From: Dyadobacter sp. 676
GTDB taxonomy: Bacteria > Bacteroidota > Bacteroidia > Cytophagales > Spirosomataceae
Reading direction: 5' to 3'
DNA length: 64,000 nt
Assembly (NCBI RefSeq): GCF_040448675.1
Contig: NZ_CP159289.1
Span: 5,563,001 to 5,627,000 of the forward strand
The notes under the pieces are model-generated. The model saw nothing but the letters and a program-made list of their open reading frames with translations. It did no database searches and had not been told where the DNA came from. This document shows, one piece after another, positions 1-8,488 of this stretch (positions are counted from its first letter, which is position 1; the number at the start of each line of letters is the position of its first letter). The position numbers and the translations under genes are program-made.

Positions 1-315
1 GTTGGCGGGAGGCAGCAGGTTATCAAGCACCGACTTTAATTTCTTGTTTTCAAAATCCGCATTTACCCGTGGGGCGGAGCGGATTGCGTTGGCTGAGTAG
101 AGGAAGTTCACACCGGTTTTGGCAGCCAACTGGTCCAGCGCCGAAGTGAGCGGCGCATTCTGTACGCGCAGTGTCACGAGCTGGTCGAGCAACTTTTGGC
201 CCAGCGCCTTTTCGGGTGCGGCCACCACGGTGGTGAGTATTCCCAATACCAGCAAAAGGGCAGATACTTTCATGGCACAGCCATACAATCGTTTGGTAAA
301 CGATATTGATTTCAT
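1..315 (-). CDS. SusC-like TonB-dependent receptor, N-terminal 105 residues (runs off the left edge)
   Basis: Outer-membrane receptor of the SusC/RagA type, truncated by the window edge. Read on the minus strand from ATG at 315 it begins MKSISFTKRLYGCAMKVSA, a long signal peptide ending near residue 40. An STN (secretin/TonB N-terminal) domain follows, with the typical stretches VTLRVQNAPLTSALDQL and TGVNFLYSAN. An STN domain marks receptors that signal through a FecR-type anti-sigma factor, and a FecR gene and an ECF sigma gene lie directly upstream on the same strand. The plug and barrel lie outside the window, so the substrate is unknown. Confidence 0.85.
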   Translation of the reverse strand, partial: MKSISFTKRLYGCAMKVSALLLVLGILTTVVAAPEKALGQKLLDQLVTLRVQNAPLTSALDQLAAKTGVNFLYSANAIRSAPRVNADFENKKLKSVLDNLLPPAN

Positions 316-401
316 ACTTTTAGAAAGAATTAAGGTTTATGACCGGTAGATGCAATTGGTTTCCTAGGCCTGCATTTTACCTTCGTTAAGCATTGATTCA
401 C

Positions 402-421
402 CTCCCTGTTCGCGCAGGGAG
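402..421 (-). promoter_or_regulatory. hairpin in the FecR-SusC spacer
   Basis: CTCCCTG and CAGGGAG form a perfect 7-bp stem around a 6-base loop, between the FecR stop and the SusC start. Read in the direction of the operon, it is preceded by a run of six A. It resembles the A-run plus hairpin in the matching spacer at 51071-51117. On the plus strand it looks like a Rho-independent terminator because a T-run follows, but no plus-strand gene ends here. A leader or attenuator role in receptor expression is inferred. Confidence 0.5.
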
Positions 422-464
422 TTTTTTGTTCATGGTGATTTATTGGGCTGCATGTCGAAAGGGT

Positions 465-1418
465 TTAGTGACATTCTGTTCCTGAAAATTGAAAATTCTT
501 CCCCGAGCCGCTCAGTTGCGCCTGCATCATTAAAGCCAATGCGCCCAGCGCTTCCTGCACGGGCTCATTGCCAATATTGGCGTATACCCTGCATTGCTCA
601 ATCGCCTTAGCTACACGGATCCGCACATTATAGCGACGTTCCAATGCCGCCGCTACGGTTTTGAAGGTTTCATCTTTGAAATTCAACTGTCCGTTTTGCC
701 AGGCCAATACCGCCGCTGAATCAATGTTTGATTTCTGTAATCCCGCAACTGTGCCAAGCGCAAATTCACCGGCAGTAAGGATCACATGATCAGCAGATTT
801 TGCCCGGTTTTGCACTGAAACTTTACCGGATACAACAGCCACCCGGGCGGTTTCTTCGCCCGGATAGCTGCCTACGTTGAAGCGGGTGCCAAGCACCCTG
901 ATTTGCAGCTTTTGTGTGTTGACTATGAATGGTTTACCATTTTGATGGGCCACGTCAAAAAACGCCTCTCCCGTGAGAGAAACCTTCCGGCTATCTTTTT
1001 CGAAAGTAGCGGGGTAGGTCAAAGAGCTGCCGGCGTTGAGGGTGACCTGCGTACCGTCTTCCAGCTTTATCTTTTTAATTTTTCCGAATGGGACCTTTAT
1101 TTCTGTGTAGGTTGGCCGGGCAGTGTCGGGCAAATCTTTTTTCAGGACAAGAAACAGGCCGGCACCGATCGCAAGGACCAGCATGGCCGCTACGCTATAT
1201 GCCCGCCATGCCGAGTGCCTGGCCGGTCGTGCAGCAATGTTATTGTCAATTCCCGCCGCAATTTCATTTCCTATGCGATCAGCTTCCGTTGCATCGAGCC
1301 GATACCAGGAATCCTGCCCGACCGACTCGTCGTAAGCTTCGAGCCAGCGGCGTTCTGCCTCGGTGGCCGTGCCGTCGAGGTAGCGTTTTACCAGATTTCT
1401 GAAATTTGCCTTGTCCAT
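465..1418 (-). CDS. FecR-family anti-sigma factor
   Basis: Inner-membrane anti-sigma factor of 317 residues. It should hold the ECF sigma factor encoded just upstream until the cognate STN-receptor signals. Residues 1-70 form the cytoplasmic sigma-binding part, one membrane segment lies at about 73-92, and the periplasmic FecR domain (about 105-205) carries the family motif SLTGEAFFDVAHQNGKPF. A DUF4974-like C-terminal domain (about 240-315) follows and would contact the receptor's STN domain. Gene order sigma, FecR, SusC on one strand is the standard Bacteroidota arrangement. Confidence 0.93.
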   Translation of the reverse strand: MDKANFRNLVKRYLDGTATEAERRWLEAYDESVGQDSWYRLDATEADRIGNEIAAGIDNNIAARPARHSAWRAYSVAAMLVLAIGAGLFLVLKKDLPDTARPTYTEIKVPFGKIKKIKLEDGTQVTLNAGSSLTYPATFEKDSRKVSLTGEAFFDVAHQNGKPFIVNTQKLQIRVLGTRFNVGSYPGEETARVAVVSGKVSVQNRAKSADHVILTAGEFALGTVAGLQKSNIDSAAVLAWQNGQLNFKDETFKTVAAALERRYNVRIRVAKAIEQCRVYANIGNEPVQEALGALALMMQAQLSGSGKNFQFSGTECH

Positions 1419-1508
1419 ATTCCCTGCTTCTGATAGCTAGTAAGGCAAAAAGGCAAATCTCCCACGCCGGCGACAGATAAATTTATCGACACCCGGTTTT
1501 TTGGGGGC

Positions 1509-2090
1509 TTACAGGAAAAGTATCAGGCTGAACAGCGCCGATTTAATAAAATGCACCGCCTTCAATAGCTGGTTCTGAACGGTTTTTTGGGTAATGTTTA
1601 ATTGATCGGCGATTAGGGCGGTAGGAAGGCCCTCGTCAAAGCGGAGTTGAAAGATTTGCTTTTGTTTGTTGGGCATGCGGGCCACCAGGTGATCGTATTG
1701 GCCCAGGAGTTCATTGTAGTGCAGGTCGAAATCGGTTGTGGACACGGGCAGTCCGGTGCTTTCCAGGTATTTGAAATATTTATCGCTCACCTTGTCCCGC
1801 GCGATCAGCGAAAATACCTGATTTCTGACGGCAGCCAGTAAGTATGCTTTCAGATCCACGACTTCCACCTTTTGCCGGTTGTCCCACATGCTCACAAACA
1901 CATCCTGGACAATATCCTTCGCCTGGTCTTCATCCCCAACCCTGCGCATGGCATTTTCAAAGAGGAGCTGCCAATACCTGCTATAAATCACGTCAAAAGC
2001 CGACCGCTCACCGCTGCGTAACGCCAGCAGCAAATTTTGATCAGATAAGCTGTCGGGACCAGTATCGGCAAAGAACCTGGGTAGATACAT
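1509..2090 (-). CDS. RNA polymerase ECF sigma factor (FecI/RpoE-like)
   Basis: ECF sigma-70 factor of 193 residues, the usual size for the Bacteroidota SusC-linked group. Region 2 (about 27-95) includes YSRYWQLLFENAMRRVGDED and the downstream DIVQDVFVSMWDNR helix. Region 4 (about 135-185) has the helix-turn-helix LIADQLNITQKTVQNQLLKA. It lies 90 bases upstream of its FecR partner and most likely drives the operon including the receptor at the left edge. The start at 2090 fits the family's N-terminal length. Confidence 0.93.
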   Translation of the reverse strand: MYLPRFFADTGPDSLSDQNLLLALRSGERSAFDVIYSRYWQLLFENAMRRVGDEDQAKDIVQDVFVSMWDNRQKVEVVDLKAYLLAAVRNQVFSLIARDKVSDKYFKYLESTGLPVSTTDFDLHYNELLGQYDHLVARMPNKQKQIFQLRFDEGLPTALIADQLNITQKTVQNQLLKAVHFIKSALFSLILFL

Positions 2091-2519
2091 GAGAGAGCCG
2101 GACTTTCTAAGTAAAGTTTAATTATTTCGCAAAATACTTCCAGTTCAGGATGAAATGTTTTGCTAAAATACAATCTATTTAATTAATAGACTAACTTAAC
2201 TTTGTTTACCTCGCTATCAACTGGGAATTAAACGACACCGTGATTTCGCGTTTGGCTACATACGGTATTGAACTCTATGTAATAGCGCGGTTTACGAATT
2301 AACCGGCGTGTTTTCGATAGATTCGTAGAAGTGTATCAACGAAGGCACCCATGCACAATTGCACGTTGAGCAGTTGTGCATGGGCCAGGTGAATTTTCCG
2401 TATCTAACCTTTGCGGACTTGCCGTCGCTGGGAAAAAGCCGGAATAACAGCTGTTTCAGGTTGCGGGTATAGCGGCAAATTGGTAATTTAAAGGCCGCAC
2501 ATAACCATTTCCAATCAAT
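2091..2519. other. divergent intergenic region (sigma operon / DUF1080 gene)
   Basis: This 429-base non-coding stretch separates two divergent genes. It holds a possible plus-strand minus-7 element TAACTTTG at 2197-2204 (Bacteroidota consensus TAnnTTTG) without a clear minus-33 box. It also holds the long inverted repeat at 2348-2384, listed separately. No reading frame of note. Confidence 0.5.
2348..2384. repeat. 15-bp inverted repeat / hairpin upstream of the DUF1080 gene
   Basis: CCCATGCACAATTGC at 2348-2362 pairs with 2370-2384 around a 7-base spacer. The only non-Watson-Crick position would be a G-U pair in RNA. It lies about 135 bases before the DUF1080 start. It could be a dimeric repressor operator or a structured 5' leader. 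No U-run follows, so it is not a typical terminator. Confidence 0.6.
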
Positions 2520-3233
2520 ATGACCAGTTTCAAAGTCAGCCGTTTAGCCGCATTCTTTTTATTGAACATTGTCATAGCCTTGGCCTGCGGTTTTCGTGCT
2601 CCGGGCCGCTGGGTAGTCCTTTTCGACGGAACGAAGTTGGAAGGCTGGCACAGCTATAACCGGCAGCAGGCGGTGGGATGGTTCGTGGAAAACGGTACGC
2701 TCACAACCGATGGCACCGGTGGAGATCTGGTCACCGACAAAGAATACGGCGATTTTGAGCTCGAATTTGAGTTCAAAATCCCGAAAGGCAGCAATAGCGG
2801 GGTACTTTATAAGGTTATAGAGCAACCGGATATCAAACGCACCGTTTTCTCCGCACCCGAGTACCAGATTATCGACGATAAGAATTACGTAGTCAAAGAC
2901 TCCACCGGAAAAAATATCGGCTTGAAACCCGTGCAGCTTACCGGTGCAAACTATGACATGAATCCGCCGCTGGACGCAACGGCTTTCAAGCCCGCCGAAA
3001 GCTGGAACACTGGGAAAATAGCTGTTTCCAAAGAGCATGTCCGCCATTTTTTGAACGGGAAACTGGTAGCAGATTATCAGTATGGCGACGCGACTTGGAA
3101 GGCAAACGTCGCAAAAAGCAAGTTCCGGGACTGGCCATATGCCACCGCCCATCACCGCGGTAAAATCGCCCTTCAAAACCACAATGCCAAAGAAAAGGTG
3201 TGGTTTCGCAATATCCGGATTCGGGAGAACTAA
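2520..3233 (+). CDS. secreted DUF1080 protein (3-keto-disaccharide hydrolase family)
   Basis: Exported protein of 237 residues, of which about 30-235 form a DUF1080 (concanavalin-like) domain. Visible family landmarks are VLFDGTKLEGWH, GWFVENGTLTTDG, DFELEFEFKIPKGSNSG and the C-terminal GKIALQNHN. Some characterised members cleave 3-keto-disaccharides, and others probably act on other glycosides. The N-terminal hydrophobic segment (about 9-27) is a signal peptide, so it should work in the periplasm or outside. It stands alone between divergent and convergent neighbours, so the substrate cannot be told from context. Confidence 0.88.
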   Translation: MTSFKVSRLAAFFLLNIVIALACGFRAPGRWVVLFDGTKLEGWHSYNRQQAVGWFVENGTLTTDGTGGDLVTDKEYGDFELEFEFKIPKGSNSGVLYKVIEQPDIKRTVFSAPEYQIIDDKNYVVKDSTGKNIGLKPVQLTGANYDMNPPLDATAFKPAESWNTGKIAVSKEHVRHFLNGKLVADYQYGDATWKANVAKSKFRDWPYATAHHRGKIALQNHNAKEKVWFRNIRIREN

Positions 3234-3305
3234 GACTTAGTTAAAAAGTAAGTAAGGGTACGCCCGGATGTCCCGTCGGGTTATTTCAGCAAGGGACAAC
3301 CTATC

Positions 3306-4202
3306 TTATCTACCGTACCTTTCTTTATTAGCATTGCTGAAAATTATTGGAAGCATATAGCCGTTTCTCAGAGGTTTGCCGTGCCGGTAAAAAACGTCCC
3401 AGTCGGGAATGGCTTTCACCACGCGCATCGCCTCCTGGTCAAAAACCGGGCTGTGACCCCGCAATACCATAACGGTGTCAATGATGCCGTTTTCATTTGC
3501 CGAGAACCAGGCAAATACCTTGATTTCCCTGCCATCGAGTCGGGGTAAATCGTTCCATCTGATGTTAGAATAGAGGAATCGTTGCAGCACGGACTGGTTC
3601 TGACTGTAAGCAGATAGCCTTGTTTTCGTGTTGTCATACGTTTTTCTGCCGATGCAATGCCCGTTTCTGAATTGAAGCTCCAGTTCTTTTTCATAGATCG
3701 ATTCGTAGCCCAAATGAACGTAATATAGTCGTTTGCCCTGGGGGGCCAGAATGTTACCGCTAAACCGATCGGCTTTGACTGCACCGTCGATCAGCTTTGC
3801 GCCAAATAGCTTCTTTAAATCCGCTTTCACGCTATCCTCGGAAAAGCAGCAACTGAAAATGCCGGTTAGATAAAGCTGCTCATTTTTGATTTGCCATTCC
3901 GCCACATATCCACGCCAGCATGCTGTTGTAATACAAGGGGCTTTAACGCCAAAGAAACCAGGCCTGGTTGTGTCCTTCGCGTAAAGTTGTTCAAGCGGGT
4001 TCGAGAAAATGAGAAGGGTGTCTCCATTATAAACCAATCTGTCGGGAACCTGGGCGGTGGCCATGGCTTCCGCCCATAGAAGCGTGAATAGTAAGGTAAA
4101 CAGTACCGGCAATAGCCTCCTCTGTTTCATTCTACGCTTATTTGCCTGTTGATAAAAGCGCCGGTGCAGTCGGTTAAACCTGGAAAACCGTAGAAGATCC
4201 AT
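3306..4202 (-). CDS. secreted protein with TonB C-terminal domain
   Basis: The last ~75 residues match a TonB C-terminal fold: FAWFSANENGIIDTVMVLRG, then DQEAMRVVKAIPDWDV and GYMLPIIFS. The preceding ~200 residues are a cysteine-containing region I do not recognise. The usual proline-rich linker of a true energy transducer is absent, so this may be a TonB-C-domain protein of another role. The frame opens at 4202, but a cleaner signal peptide (MKQRRLLPVLFTLLFTLLW) begins at an internal ATG at 4130. The promoter element at 4242 fits either start. Confidence 0.7.
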   Translation of the reverse strand: MDLLRFSRFNRLHRRFYQQANKRRMKQRRLLPVLFTLLFTLLWAEAMATAQVPDRLVYNGDTLLIFSNPLEQLYAKDTTRPGFFGVKAPCITTACWRGYVAEWQIKNEQLYLTGIFSCCFSEDSVKADLKKLFGAKLIDGAVKADRFSGNILAPQGKRLYYVHLGYESIYEKELELQFRNGHCIGRKTYDNTKTRLSAYSQNQSVLQRFLYSNIRWNDLPRLDGREIKVFAWFSANENGIIDTVMVLRGHSPVFDQEAMRVVKAIPDWDVFYRHGKPLRNGYMLPIIFSNANKERYGR

Positions 4203-4241
4203 TGAGTTTTTTAAGTCAATTTGAACACGGAGTTAGTTACG

Positions 4242-4274
4242 CAAATATATAATTAAATTATATATAGTGCACAA
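4242..4274 (-). promoter_or_regulatory. candidate Bacteroidota promoter for the TonB-C gene
   Basis: On the minus strand TATATTTG (4242-4249) matches the TAnnTTTG minus-7 element, with TTG at 4272-4274, 22 bases upstream, as a minus-33 element. The surrounding sequence is very A/T-rich. Predicted transcription would start about 30 bases before the ATG at 4202. Confidence 0.5.
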
Positions 4275-4342
4275 CACTTTACCGTATGGCGGTAAGACAG
4301 CGCGCCTGGTCTGGTAATGACCGGTAATGCTTGTACTTGATA

Positions 4343-5296
4343 TCAGTGCTGAATGCTATCCAAGTTTCCAACGATATTTTTAGCGGTTGTAAACGATTGG
4401 CGAAACGCCGTGGGGGAAAGTTGCGTTTGCGACCTGAAAAATTTGCTGAATGACTGCGAATGGCTGAATCCCAATTCGTAAGCAATTTCGGCCATGGAAA
4501 GACTTGTTGCCGACAATTTTTCTTTCGCTTTTTCCAAAAGCTTTTCCTGGATATGCTGCTGTGTGCTCTTGCCGGTCACAGTTTTCAGAACGGCACTAAG
4601 GTAACCAGGAGAAACACTTAAATGCTCCGCGATAATTTGGACTGTTGGAAGGCCCGTTTCCGCTAATTGGCCACTATCGAGATAGCGGGCCAGCAGCTCT
4701 TCCGCTTTTTCAAGAAGCCGGTGGTTGGCTATTTTTCTCGTCGCAAACTGCCGTGCGTAATATCGGTTAATGTAAATCAGGAGGATGTCCAGTTGGGCGA
4801 CGATCAAATCCTGCGTAAAGGCATCGACACCACCCTGATATTCTCTTGCTATGTTTTTGAAAATAGCAATCAGGGTTAGCTCTTCCTTTTTCGATAAAAA
4901 CAACGCTTCGTGCACGGCATAGCTGAAATAGGTGTATTGCCGGATCTTTGATGCCATCGGACTGCTCCACAGGAAGTCCGGATGTACGAGCAGTAACCAT
5001 CCGGAGTGGTTAAGCAGCTGGTCTGTTTCCGTCTCAATTTGCAACACCTGGCCGGGCGCCATGCACGTTAGAATCCCCTCGTCGAAGTCGTATTCCTGTT
5101 GACCGTATTTCATCCGGGCGTTGAAATTGCGCTTTAACCCGATGCTGTAAAAAGGAAGGACCAGTTTAATGGGGCCGCCGGCGGGGAGCCGTTTGATTGT
5201 TTCAAATGAGATAATGCTGATCATGGGATGCCCTGGCTTGGGCAATCCCATAATATGATGGTACTCGCTGATTGATTTGATGCGTTGCGACGACAT
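4343..5296 (-). CDS. AraC-family transcriptional regulator
   Basis: Regulator of 317 residues. The N-terminal 190 residues are a ligand or effector domain, and the C-terminal ~100 residues are the double helix-turn-helix AraC DNA-binding domain. Family signatures are IIAEHLSVSPGYLSAVLKTV, then MAEIAYELGFSHSQSFSKFF and LSPTAFR. It starts 9 bases after the NmrA-like reductase stop, so the two form an operon and the regulator probably controls it. The upstream direct repeats at 6244-6277 are a plausible operator. It is a paralogue of the AraC protein at 42065-42979. Confidence 0.92.
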   Translation of the reverse strand: MSSQRIKSISEYHHIMGLPKPGHPMISIISFETIKRLPAGGPIKLVLPFYSIGLKRNFNARMKYGQQEYDFDEGILTCMAPGQVLQIETETDQLLNHSGWLLLVHPDFLWSSPMASKIRQYTYFSYAVHEALFLSKKEELTLIAIFKNIAREYQGGVDAFTQDLIVAQLDILLIYINRYYARQFATRKIANHRLLEKAEELLARYLDSGQLAETGLPTVQIIAEHLSVSPGYLSAVLKTVTGKSTQQHIQEKLLEKAKEKLSATSLSMAEIAYELGFSHSQSFSKFFRSQTQLSPTAFRQSFTTAKNIVGNLDSIQH

Positions 5297-5305
5297 GCCT
5301 CTAAT

Positions 5306-6193
5306 TTACGCGTTGTGGTATACAGCGGCAAATTCCTTCACAAAGTCTTCCAGCCGTACTTTCCCAAAAACGTGGGGGCCGCTTTGATCAAAATGCCTGC
5401 GCAGGCTGCCGTCGTGGATGCTGGCGCCCAGCTGCAACGTGTTTTCGATTACATCGTGAGGCACGCCGCTAGCCCCGAGATTTCGTCTCAACTCGTCGTT
5501 GCTCAGCGTTTTCCATTGTAAGCCTGGCTTGCCGATGGCATTTCCCACTATTGCGGCGGCTTCGGCCGCGGTGACATCCTGGCTAGCTACATAACGCACC
5601 TGTATTCCTTCATTTGCGGAAAGCAGTGCTTCGGCAGCGGCCGTGGCAATGTCGAGCGGCGATACCATCAGAATCCGGTCACTATCGCCGTAGTTGGACG
5701 AGATGACGCCTGTGGCTTTGATGATTGGAATGAAATGATACAGATTGTAGTAGATGTAACCCGCACGAAGATGGGTAATTGCCTTGCCGGTAACTTCATT
5801 CAGGATCTTTTCCGAATAATGCGAGCCAAGGATGAATCCTGTCCCCTGCGAAAGATCGGCTCCCCAACTGCTTAAATGCACGACCTTTGTGACGTCCGAA
5901 TCGGCAAGTGCTTCCGCGTAAGCGGTGGCGACCTGCCGGTAATGCCCGACCGGGTCCTGCGTGGCATAGTTGGGTGGGATCATCGCATATACCGCGTCGG
6001 CCTCTGCAAAGACCGACTGTAAGAATGTCGGGTCGGTCACCGAGCCGATGGCGGCTTGCGCGCATAAAGCTTCGATTTGCGGGAGCTTTGCTCCGTTGCT
6101 GGAAATGATAGTAACTGAATGCCCGTGTGCGATCAGCGTTTCGGCAAGGGGTTTGGAAATATTTCCTAACGAACCTGTTATTGCGATTTTCAT
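5306..6193 (-). CDS. NmrA-like NAD(P)-binding reductase
   Basis: Protein of 295 residues with an N-terminal Rossmann fold: the glycine motif TGSLGNIS at residues 6-13, then AVYAMIPPNYA and VVHLSSWGAD. This fits the atypical short-chain dehydrogenase NmrA/HSCARG group. Members either sense the NADP(H) ratio or reduce quinones and small carbonyls; the substrate here is not evident. It is the first gene of a two-gene operon with an AraC regulator 9 bases downstream, a common arrangement for inducible detoxification genes. Confidence 0.88.
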   Translation of the reverse strand: MKIAITGSLGNISKPLAETLIAHGHSVTIISSNGAKLPQIEALCAQAAIGSVTDPTFLQSVFAEADAVYAMIPPNYATQDPVGHYRQVATAYAEALADSDVTKVVHLSSWGADLSQGTGFILGSHYSEKILNEVTGKAITHLRAGYIYYNLYHFIPIIKATGVISSNYGDSDRILMVSPLDIATAAAEALLSANEGIQVRYVASQDVTAAEAAAIVGNAIGKPGLQWKTLSNDELRRNLGASGVPHDVIENTLQLGASIHDGSLRRHFDQSGPHVFGKVRLEDFVKEFAAVYHNA

Positions 6194-6216
6194 CTTTGCG
6201 TTTGTTTTTTACACTG

Positions 6217-6277
6217 CAAATGTCTGACGGTCCGCGGTGCCGTTTGTAGCCGGATTCGCTTTTGTTGTAGCCGGATT
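6217..6277 (-). promoter_or_regulatory. putative AraC operator and promoter of the NmrA-AraC operon
   Basis: Two identical copies of TTGTAGCCGGATT occur at 6244-6256 and 6265-6277. Their spacing is exactly 21 bp, two helical turns, which is the classical geometry of AraC-type half-sites. On the minus strand a weak minus-7 element GACATTTG lies at 6217-6224, so the proximal repeat overlaps the expected minus-33 region, as for an activator. The rest of the 293-base gap shows nothing else clear. Confidence 0.55.
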
Positions 6278-6486
6278 AATCAGGTTCGGTTGAATGTGTA
6301 GCCTGTCTGGCATCAGCTCTTTAAAAAACCACCTATGCTGCTCCCGCCGAAATTTATTTCACCGGACAGATCGAGATGGAATTAACAGATGGTCCAGCAG
6401 GCCGAATCGGACATGCCTGGCTATAAGAGAGATGAATCATATTTCAGGGGTTCCACTTTCGTAGTCAAAAGATCGGCGACATGGCT

Positions 6487-7608
6487 CTACATTATTTCCC
6501 GGTTAAACCAGGTAACCTCATGCTCCGATTTTACATCTATCTGGCGTTGAAGTTTCGGCGTTTTCAGCATGTGCCTTAATTTCAACGCGGGCTTCTCTAT
6601 GAAATTCCACGAGAACATAGCTAACGGCATGACCAACAAAAGCGTAATTGCCAGAGAAAACCAAGCGCTTTGAATGTTGAAATAATAGATAACCATTACC
6701 TGAATGGGGTATGCATAGATATATATTCCATAGGACAGGTCTCTATTCTTTCCAAATGTGTTGAGCGGAGATGGCCAAAACGCGAGACAAAAAACCATAT
6801 AGCCCAACAGGAAAGGATTTAACAGCTTGATCAGAATGATATCCCGCGATGCTATTACTATTATATATACCAGCGAAATGATCCAAAAATAATCTTTTCG
6901 GAAGCGGATATTTTCATGATAGCAGTAAAAAAAGGAACCAGACATGAAAAACGCCAAAAATAATACTAGGCTGCCCCGATACATATTGACTTTCGGACTA
7001 TACATCCTTGCGACCTCCTGGTTTGTAAGCATCCAATAAACCGCCAATGTGATGGCTATACCGGTAACCAACGACCGTAATTTTGTCTTAAACAATATGG
7101 GGCTAAACAAAGGGACACAGATATAGAACAGCATCTCATATGGCAAAGTCCAGATCGAACCGTTAATGGGCGCAGGATAGATGCCGGCAAAAACGCCGGG
7201 CAAGTGCCCCTGTGATTGAAAAATGAGTATATTCTTCAAATACAGATAGGTCTCGATATTGCCGAAATACGTTCGAAGTGGTAGCGTCGTGAACAGTGGT
7301 CCGTACACGAGAATCGTCAAGACCACCACAACAGCAAGGCCGGGAACGATCCTAAGCAGCCGATGGAAGAGGTATTGTTTGACAGACGTTTTCTGTATCC
7401 AACTCTGGGTAACGAGGAAACCACTGATCAGGAAAAATGAACTTAATCCCAAATAACTAAACGAAAAATCGACTCCGGTCAGCCGGCGGAGCGGTTCATT
7501 TTCACCATTCTCGGCAATATCAAAGGCATGTGACACAATTACAAAAAAAGCTGCAATGTGTCTCAAAGCGTTGAAATTATTTTTCGATTGTTTATAGAGA
7601 TATCTCAT
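6487..7608 (-). CDS. acyltransferase 3 family membrane protein (OafA-like)
   Basis: Integral inner-membrane protein of 373 residues with about ten hydrophobic segments. The N-terminus NFNALRHIAAFFVIVSHAFD carries the conserved His at residue 27 of the acyltransferase-3 family, followed by SSFFLISGFLVTQSW and an RLLRIVPGL segment. Such enzymes move acetyl or other acyl groups onto surface sugars (O-antigen, exopolysaccharide). No glycosyltransferases are adjacent, so the acceptor is unknown. Codon and base use are more A/T-rich than its neighbours, which may hint at separate acquisition. Confidence 0.92.
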   Translation of the reverse strand: MRYLYKQSKNNFNALRHIAAFFVIVSHAFDIAENGENEPLRRLTGVDFSFSYLGLSSFFLISGFLVTQSWIQKTSVKQYLFHRLLRIVPGLAVVVVLTILVYGPLFTTLPLRTYFGNIETYLYLKNILIFQSQGHLPGVFAGIYPAPINGSIWTLPYEMLFYICVPLFSPILFKTKLRSLVTGIAITLAVYWMLTNQEVARMYSPKVNMYRGSLVLFLAFFMSGSFFYCYHENIRFRKDYFWIISLVYIIVIASRDIILIKLLNPFLLGYMVFCLAFWPSPLNTFGKNRDLSYGIYIYAYPIQVMVIYYFNIQSAWFSLAITLLLVMPLAMFSWNFIEKPALKLRHMLKTPKLQRQIDVKSEHEVTWFNREIM

Positions 7609-8129
7609 TGTTATAATATGATTATATGCATATAAATAACAGGCTCATCGTAGTAACAAACACCTAGATTTCATGCTAGCAAATACTTTCGGAAGTTGTT
7701 TTTGTAATGAATGCTGAAACAAAACTTATTTGTCAAATCCTGTATACGATTGCTCGATAAGGTCTTAATACATTAGCAATTTTTTAGTAGTTTTGGATAG
7801 GACCGATGCGGTTCATTCCCCGCAATTGCCGTATCGGGCCCGGGTTATTTTCCGGTTTTATGCCAAATACTTTTTTGTATAGCTCAGCTTCCGGATTCCC
7901 TTAATTTTTTTCGACGGGAAAAACTTTATTTGCTGGGCCGGAATTATTCCCTAAAGTTCTGACAGGAGGTGGTCATTGAATGCTGCATGGTTTATTTTGC
8001 AAGCGAATAAATCTTTCTTCCCTTATTGCCGGGAGATAAAGCAATTGCCCGGAAGAACGGTCATTTGTTGCCACACTATGACCAGAAAGCAAGAGTTAAC
8101 AGCCTTAAAGATTCTAGCTTATAATACAG
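7609..8129. other. 521-base non-coding stretch with a promoter-hairpin pair
   Basis: No convincing gene. TAGTTTTG at 7788-7795 (plus) matches the minus-7 consensus, and just downstream CCGATGCGG (7803-7811) pairs with CCGTATCGG (7829-7837), with one G-U pair and a 17-base loop. Together they could start a small RNA or a leader. A 19-codon frame at 7980-8039 is preceded by AGGAGGT at 7964-7970, an unusually strong Shine-Dalgarno for this phylum, but nothing else supports it. Confidence 0.35.
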
Positions 8130-8372
8130 TTACCTGAGCGAAAGAAGCTGAATTTGATTGCCTGGAAGTTTGGTTACTATTCTGTAAGCAATAAGTCTCC
8201 CGGCGGTGAAAGCGCTTTGGGCCATGTTATTTTCGACGATTGTGACGATTTTTTTGAGCAGCGCCTGCCCGGCGATGGCACCTCCATACGGGGTAAGGGT
8301 AACCTCTTCGTTTTTGGCACTGTGGACAACCACCGGAATATGGCCTGCGCGGGCATGTTGCTTTAACTCCAT
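8130..8372 (-). CDS. small hypothetical protein, doubtful
   Basis: An 80-residue frame on the minus strand between the acyltransferase and the response regulator. It has no recognised domain, signal peptide or cysteine motif. The central part GQALLKKIVTIVENNMAQSA looks helical. Frames exist on both strands here, so coding is uncertain, and I list it only because nothing else occupies the region. Confidence 0.25.
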   Translation of the reverse strand: MELKQHARAGHIPVVVHSAKNEEVTLTPYGGAIAGQALLKKIVTIVENNMAQSAFTAGRLIAYRIVTKLPGNQIQLLSLR

Positions 8373-8488
8373 ACCGGGCAGCAGAAGCGATTACCGGTTT
8401 TTAATTTTTCTATCAAAAAATCGTATAAATTCGACAAATAATTTCTGCGCCGTTAGATATATTTCGAGGTTCTTTTACGCCTCTCACT

